Below are positions 6,322-8,672 of a stretch of DNA of 8,672 bases, piece after piece. The stretch's first letter is position 1; each line of letters begins with the position of its first letter. The position numbers and the translations under genes were made by a program. This DNA is from Treponema sp. (GTDB lineage: Bacteria > Spirochaetota > Spirochaetia > Treponematales > Breznakiellaceae). Location: contig JAIRNB010000384.1 of NCBI GenBank assembly GCA_031258265.1, positions 1 through 8,672 of the forward strand. Reading direction: 5' to 3'. The notes below the pieces were generated by a model. That model did no database searches and was not told where the DNA came from. It worked only from the letters and a program-made list of their open reading frames with translations.

Positions 6322-8321
6322 TCCAGGGCCGCCGGAATCGTTCCGTTTTTTCCCCCCTGGGTCCGGCGCTGGTCTTTGTTTTTTTAACCGCCCTTCCCCT
6401 GGGGGCCCAGGATCGTTCCAGCCCGGAGTATTGGTACGAACAGGGCCGGGCCTCCATGCTGGAGGAGGACTGGTACGCCGCCGCGGAGGCCCTCATGGAG
6501 TGCCTCAGGCTTAAGCCCGCCTATGCGGAAGCCAATGCGGCCCTGGCGGAGTGTTACTATGAGCTGGGGGAATTCAGCCAGGCCCTGTCCTGGGTCCGCA
6601 AGGCCCGGACCTTCGCCCGGGCTGACATGGGTCTTGCCAACCTGGAAGCCTCCACCCTGACGGCTCTGGGGCGGCTGGAAGCGGCCCAGGCCGTCGTGGA
6701 CGAAATTCTGGCCCGGGAACCCTACAACCGGGAAGCCCTTTTCGCGGCGGGGGAACTGGACCTTGCCAGGGGCCAAAGCGGGCGGGCGGTGGAACGTTTC
6801 CGGGACGCGGTGCGCCGTTATCCCGACGACCGCCGGCTTCTCATATCCCTGGCCCTGGTCCTCTCCTCCCTGGGGGAGGAGGAAAGCGCCCGGTCTTACA
6901 TTGAGCGGGCCCTTTCCCAGCGGCCGGAGGATTACCGGGTTTACTACTACGCCGCCTATCTGGACGCCCGCGCCGGGCGGCTTCCCCAGGCCCTCCGCTA
7001 CGCGGAACAGGCCCTTTACTACCGGCCCGGGTATGTCCCGGCCCGGGCCCTCCTGGGAAGCCTCCGTTACCGGACAGGGCAGTATGAGGAAGCCCTGCGG
7101 CTGGCGGATACCCTTATCGCCCGGAGCAGGGAGGAAAGCGGGGCCTGGTATCTCAAGGCCCTGGCCCTGCGCCGCCTGGGCCGGGGGGCCGATGCTATCC
7201 GGGTCCTGGCCGAAGCCCACAGCATAGATCCGGGGGACGAATTTATCCTTTTTACCCTGGAAGACCTGCTAATCGGTGAAAGTTCTTTGGAGGATTCCCG
7301 GCGGGCCCGCTGGGCCTCCCTCCACTTTGATCGGGGCCGGGATTTCCGTTCCCGAAACCTGGGGGATGAGGCGATCTTCGAATACCGCCGGGGGCTCCGC
7401 CTTAACCCCTATGCCAGGGAGCGGCGGGAATACGCGGAACTGCTGCGGCTTCAGGGCTACCCCGCCCGCTATCTGGAGGAACTGCGGGTCGCCCAGGATC
7501 AGGGCCATGGGGACCGGAATTTGAATGACGCGGTGGAGACCTACGCTTCCCTTCTCTCCGGCTCCCTGTTCAACCGCTGGCAGGTGAACCCCGTGGAGAT
7601 CAGCAAGCCCCACTGGAAGATCGCCGTATTTTCCGTCGCCTCCCAGTCAAGTTTTTTCCATGTGGACGCCGCCCAGGCCGCCGCTTCCCTGGTACGGGAG
7701 ATTCTGATCCACCAGAGAAATATCGACTCCATGGAACTGCCCCTGGCCCAGCCGTCATTTTCCCAGGCTTTCAGAACCGCCCGGGAGGCGGGGGCGGATT
7801 ATTTTCTCCTGGTTTCGGTCTCCGAGGGGGATCGGGATATTTCCCTTGCGGGGGAACTCTTTGTGGCCCGCACCGGCGCCCCGGCCTGGAACTATCCGGT
7901 TTTCCGCAGCGGCGAAGACCGGCTGCGAAACGCCGCCCGGGGTCTGGCGGAGGGACTTGCCGCCGTCCTTCCCCTGCGGGGGGAGATTCTCAAACGCCGC
8001 CAGGCCCAGGCCCTGATGGACAAGGGCCGCTCCGATGGCGTAAGCCCCGAAATGGTCTTCGATGTTGTCCGCAAAGGCGGCGCGGAGGTCCTCAACGAGG
8101 GGATCGGCCTGGCTTACGACCCGGACGATATTGTGGGTACTTTTACCGTGGATGCCGCGGATGAGGAGGTGGCCGCCGGTACGCTAAGCCGCTCCGGTTT
8201 TTTTGATCGTATTTCCGTGGGGGATGAACTTATCCTCCGCGATGACGAGGCGGACGGGCAGACCCCCGTTTCCGGGACGGCAAACCCGGAACTGCGGAGA
8301 CTCCTCAGGATGCTGCGGTAA
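6318..8321 (+). CDS. Exported TPR protein with TolB-N/FlgT-like C-terminal half
   Basis: The GTG start at 6318 overlaps the preceding stop as GTGA and has a strong GGGAGG (6305-6310) seven bases upstream. Residues 1-30 form a signal peptide: basic start (QGRRNR), hydrophobic core (ALVFVFLTALPL) and a likely signal peptidase I cut after LGA before QD. There is no lipobox Cys, so it is probably soluble in the periplasm. Eight 34-residue TPR units run with regular spacing from about 37 to 308, and a further unit lies at about 331-365. Residues ~431-552 (KIAVFSV, GADYFLLVSV, ARTGAPAWNY) look like a TolB-N/CsgG-type alpha/beta domain. Residues ~553-640 (DKGRSDGV, VGTFTV, ISVGDELIL) look like the FlgT C-terminal type of beta domain. 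These two assignments come from motif pattern only. The protein is probably a periplasmic scaffold, perhaps for envelope or periplasmic flagella, but no specific function can be given. Confidence 0.85.
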   Translation: MIQGRRNRSVFSPLGPALVFVFLTALPLGAQDRSSPEYWYEQGRASMLEEDWYAAAEALMECLRLKPAYAEANAALAECYYELGEFSQALSWVRKARTFARADMGLANLEASTLTALGRLEAAQAVVDEILAREPYNREALFAAGELDLARGQSGRAVERFRDAVRRYPDDRRLLISLALVLSSLGEEESARSYIERALSQRPEDYRVYYYAAYLDARAGRLPQALRYAEQALYYRPGYVPARALLGSLRYRTGQYEEALRLADTLIARSREESGAWYLKALALRRLGRGADAIRVLAEAHSIDPGDEFILFTLEDLLIGESSLEDSRRARWASLHFDRGRDFRSRNLGDEAIFEYRRGLRLNPYARERREYAELLRLQGYPARYLEELRVAQDQGHGDRNLNDAVETYASLLSGSLFNRWQVNPVEISKPHWKIAVFSVASQSSFFHVDAAQAAASLVREILIHQRNIDSMELPLAQPSFSQAFRTAREAGADYFLLVSVSEGDRDISLAGELFVARTGAPAWNYPVFRSGEDRLRNAARGLAEGLAAVLPLRGEILKRRQAQALMDKGRSDGVSPEMVFDVVRKGGAEVLNEGIGLAYDPDDIVGTFTVDAADEEVAAGTLSRSGFFDRISVGDELILRDDEADGQTPVSGTANPELRRLLRMLR

Positions 8322-8483
8322 AATATCATCTTGGATTTGGGCGCATCCCCGCCCCTGCGGGGCGGGGACCGGGCTTTTCGGGGCTCCGCTAAGGCAACTA
8401 CCGTTGCCACGCTCCGGCCTCCTCGCCCCGCCTCCGGCGGGGCTGCGGTGGCGCGCTTCGCGCCCCCTACAATCCCTTGCGCT
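8322..8483. repeat. GC-rich, gene-free stretch with four perfect stem-loops
   Basis: Four perfect hairpins follow one another: 8346-8368 (10-bp stem, loop TGC), 8393-8408 (GGCAAC, loop TACC), 8425-8443 (8-bp stem, loop TCC) and 8450-8464 (GGCGCG, loop CTT). None is followed by a T-run. The block is much richer in GC than the sequence after 8483. Frames open through it (for example 8331-8543) have no Shine-Dalgarno and no family resemblance, so I do not call a gene. It looks like a dispersed intergenic repeat or a structured 3' untranslated region; a genome-wide comparison would decide. Confidence 0.5.
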
Positions 8484-8515
8484 GCTAAAACATGGCATCC
8501 ATGCCATGTTTTAGC
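8484..8515. terminator. Perfect 15-bp inverted repeat, probable bidirectional intrinsic terminator
   Basis: GCTAAAACATGGCAT (8484-8498) and ATGCCATGTTTTAGC (8501-8515) are exact reverse complements separated by CC. As RNA, the CATGGCAT/ATGCCATG core would form the hairpin, followed by TTTT (8509-8512) and another TTT (8516-8518). The same holds on the - strand because AAAA precedes the core. This fits an intrinsic terminator working in both directions. It is the first U-tailed hairpin after the TPR gene, about 160 bases past its stop codon. Confidence 0.6.
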
Positions 8516-8516
8516 T

Positions 8517-8543
8517 TTAGGTTTTTGCTTCACAAAAACCTAA
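8517..8543 (+). terminator. Second stem-loop, 11-bp stem with T/A tracts in the arms
   Basis: TTAGGTTTTTG (8517-8527) pairs perfectly with CAAAAACCTAA (8533-8543) around the loop CTTCA. One base separates it from the preceding 15-bp repeat, and its pairing can be extended through GC/GC (8514-8515 with 8544-8545) if one T is bulged, so the two stems compete for those bases. It may be a back-up terminator or an alternative fold. No long T-run follows, so the terminator call is weaker than for its neighbour. Confidence 0.4.
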
Positions 8544-8552
8544 GCATTTACC

Positions 8553-8580
8553 ACAGCCGGCATCCCTGCCGGCAGGCTGT
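8553..8580. repeat. Bulged stem-loop ACAGCCGGCA / TGCCGGC...GGCTGT
   Basis: GCCGGCA (8556-8562) pairs perfectly with TGCCGGC (8567-8573) around TCCC. Alternatively the outer arms ACAGCC (8553-8558) and GGCTGT (8575-8580) pair, with GGCA/TGCC inside and GGCA (8571-8574) left as a bulge. The apex shares 11 of 12 bases with the apex of the hairpin at 8484-8515. No T-run follows. Confidence 0.45.
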
Positions 8581-8638
8581 ATATTAACAAATGTGGAACC
8601 GCATAGCCCGGAACAGGCAACCGTAGGTTGTATATTAA
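8575..8638 (+). repeat. Imperfect 13-bp direct repeat, 51 bp apart
   Basis: GGCTGTATATTAA (8575-8587) and GGTTGTATATTAA (8626-8638) match at 12 of 13 positions. Each copy begins in the right arm of a small hairpin; the second hairpin is CAACC (8618-8622), loop GTA, GGTTG (8626-8630). The TATATT in each could serve as a -10 box, but I see no matching -35. The remainder, up to 8672, holds nothing I can call firmly; ATG 8654 opens a frame reaching the window end, but without a clear ribosome binding site. Confidence 0.45.
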
Positions 8639-8672
8639 ACCATTGCGGCATTGATGAGTGCCAATAAAGCCC

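Noticed and set aside
8114..8533. 139-residue open frame on the - strand across the TPR gene end and the hairpin stretch
   Set aside because: It would be built from the antisense of a real gene plus inverted repeats. It has no supporting motif.
8331..8543. Short + strand frames through the hairpin stretch
   Set aside because: They have no ribosome binding site and the codons follow the inverted repeats, so the open frame is explained by GC-rich palindromes.
8393..8638. Integron attC sites or a CRISPR array as an explanation for the repeats
   Set aside because: No consistent core sites of attC type are seen, and the repeats are neither uniform in sequence nor regularly spaced with unique spacers.
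8654..8672. Possible start of a next gene (ATG 8654, beginning MSANKA)
   Set aside because: Only six codons are visible, there is no Shine-Dalgarno, and the candidate upstream TATATT has no -35 partner.

Overview
The window reads as a chromosomal segment of a GC-rich spirochaete, most likely a host-associated (termite-gut type) member of the Treponema lineage. This is inferred from the gene set and order, the style of the LptD-like barrel protein and the TPR protein, and the frequent GTG/TTG starts; no rRNA or other decisive marker is present. All convincing genes are on the + strand.

Layout: (1) 1-1443, the 3' part of a gene for a large outer-membrane beta-barrel protein resembling LptD/OstA, cut by the window edge. 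(2) 1444-1675, an intergenic region with several inverted repeats and a good sigma70-type promoter. (3) 1676-8321, a tight five-gene operon in which every gene overlaps the next: phoH-like ATPase, pgpH/yqfF-type 7TM-HD phosphodiesterase, ybeY endoribonuclease, CorC/TlyC-type CBS protein, and an exported TPR protein. (4) 8322-8672, a gene-free stretch holding an unusually dense series of perfect stem-loops, one or two of which are probably the operon's terminator, followed by a short direct repeat.

Functionally the operon joins RNA/ribosome maturation (PhoH with YbeY, the widespread ybeZ-ybeY pair) to cyclic-di-AMP turnover (PgpH) and to a CBS/CorC protein. It combines the Firmicute order phoH-pgpH-ybeY with the proteobacterial order ybeZ-ybeY-ybeX. 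The last gene encodes a secreted protein with about nine TPR units and a C-terminal half that resembles TolB-N/FlgT-like periplasmic domains; its role is unknown.

I see no phage, transposase, CRISPR array, tRNA or rRNA. No clearly new system is present. The least explained parts are the hairpin-rich tail and the C-terminal half of the TPR protein.
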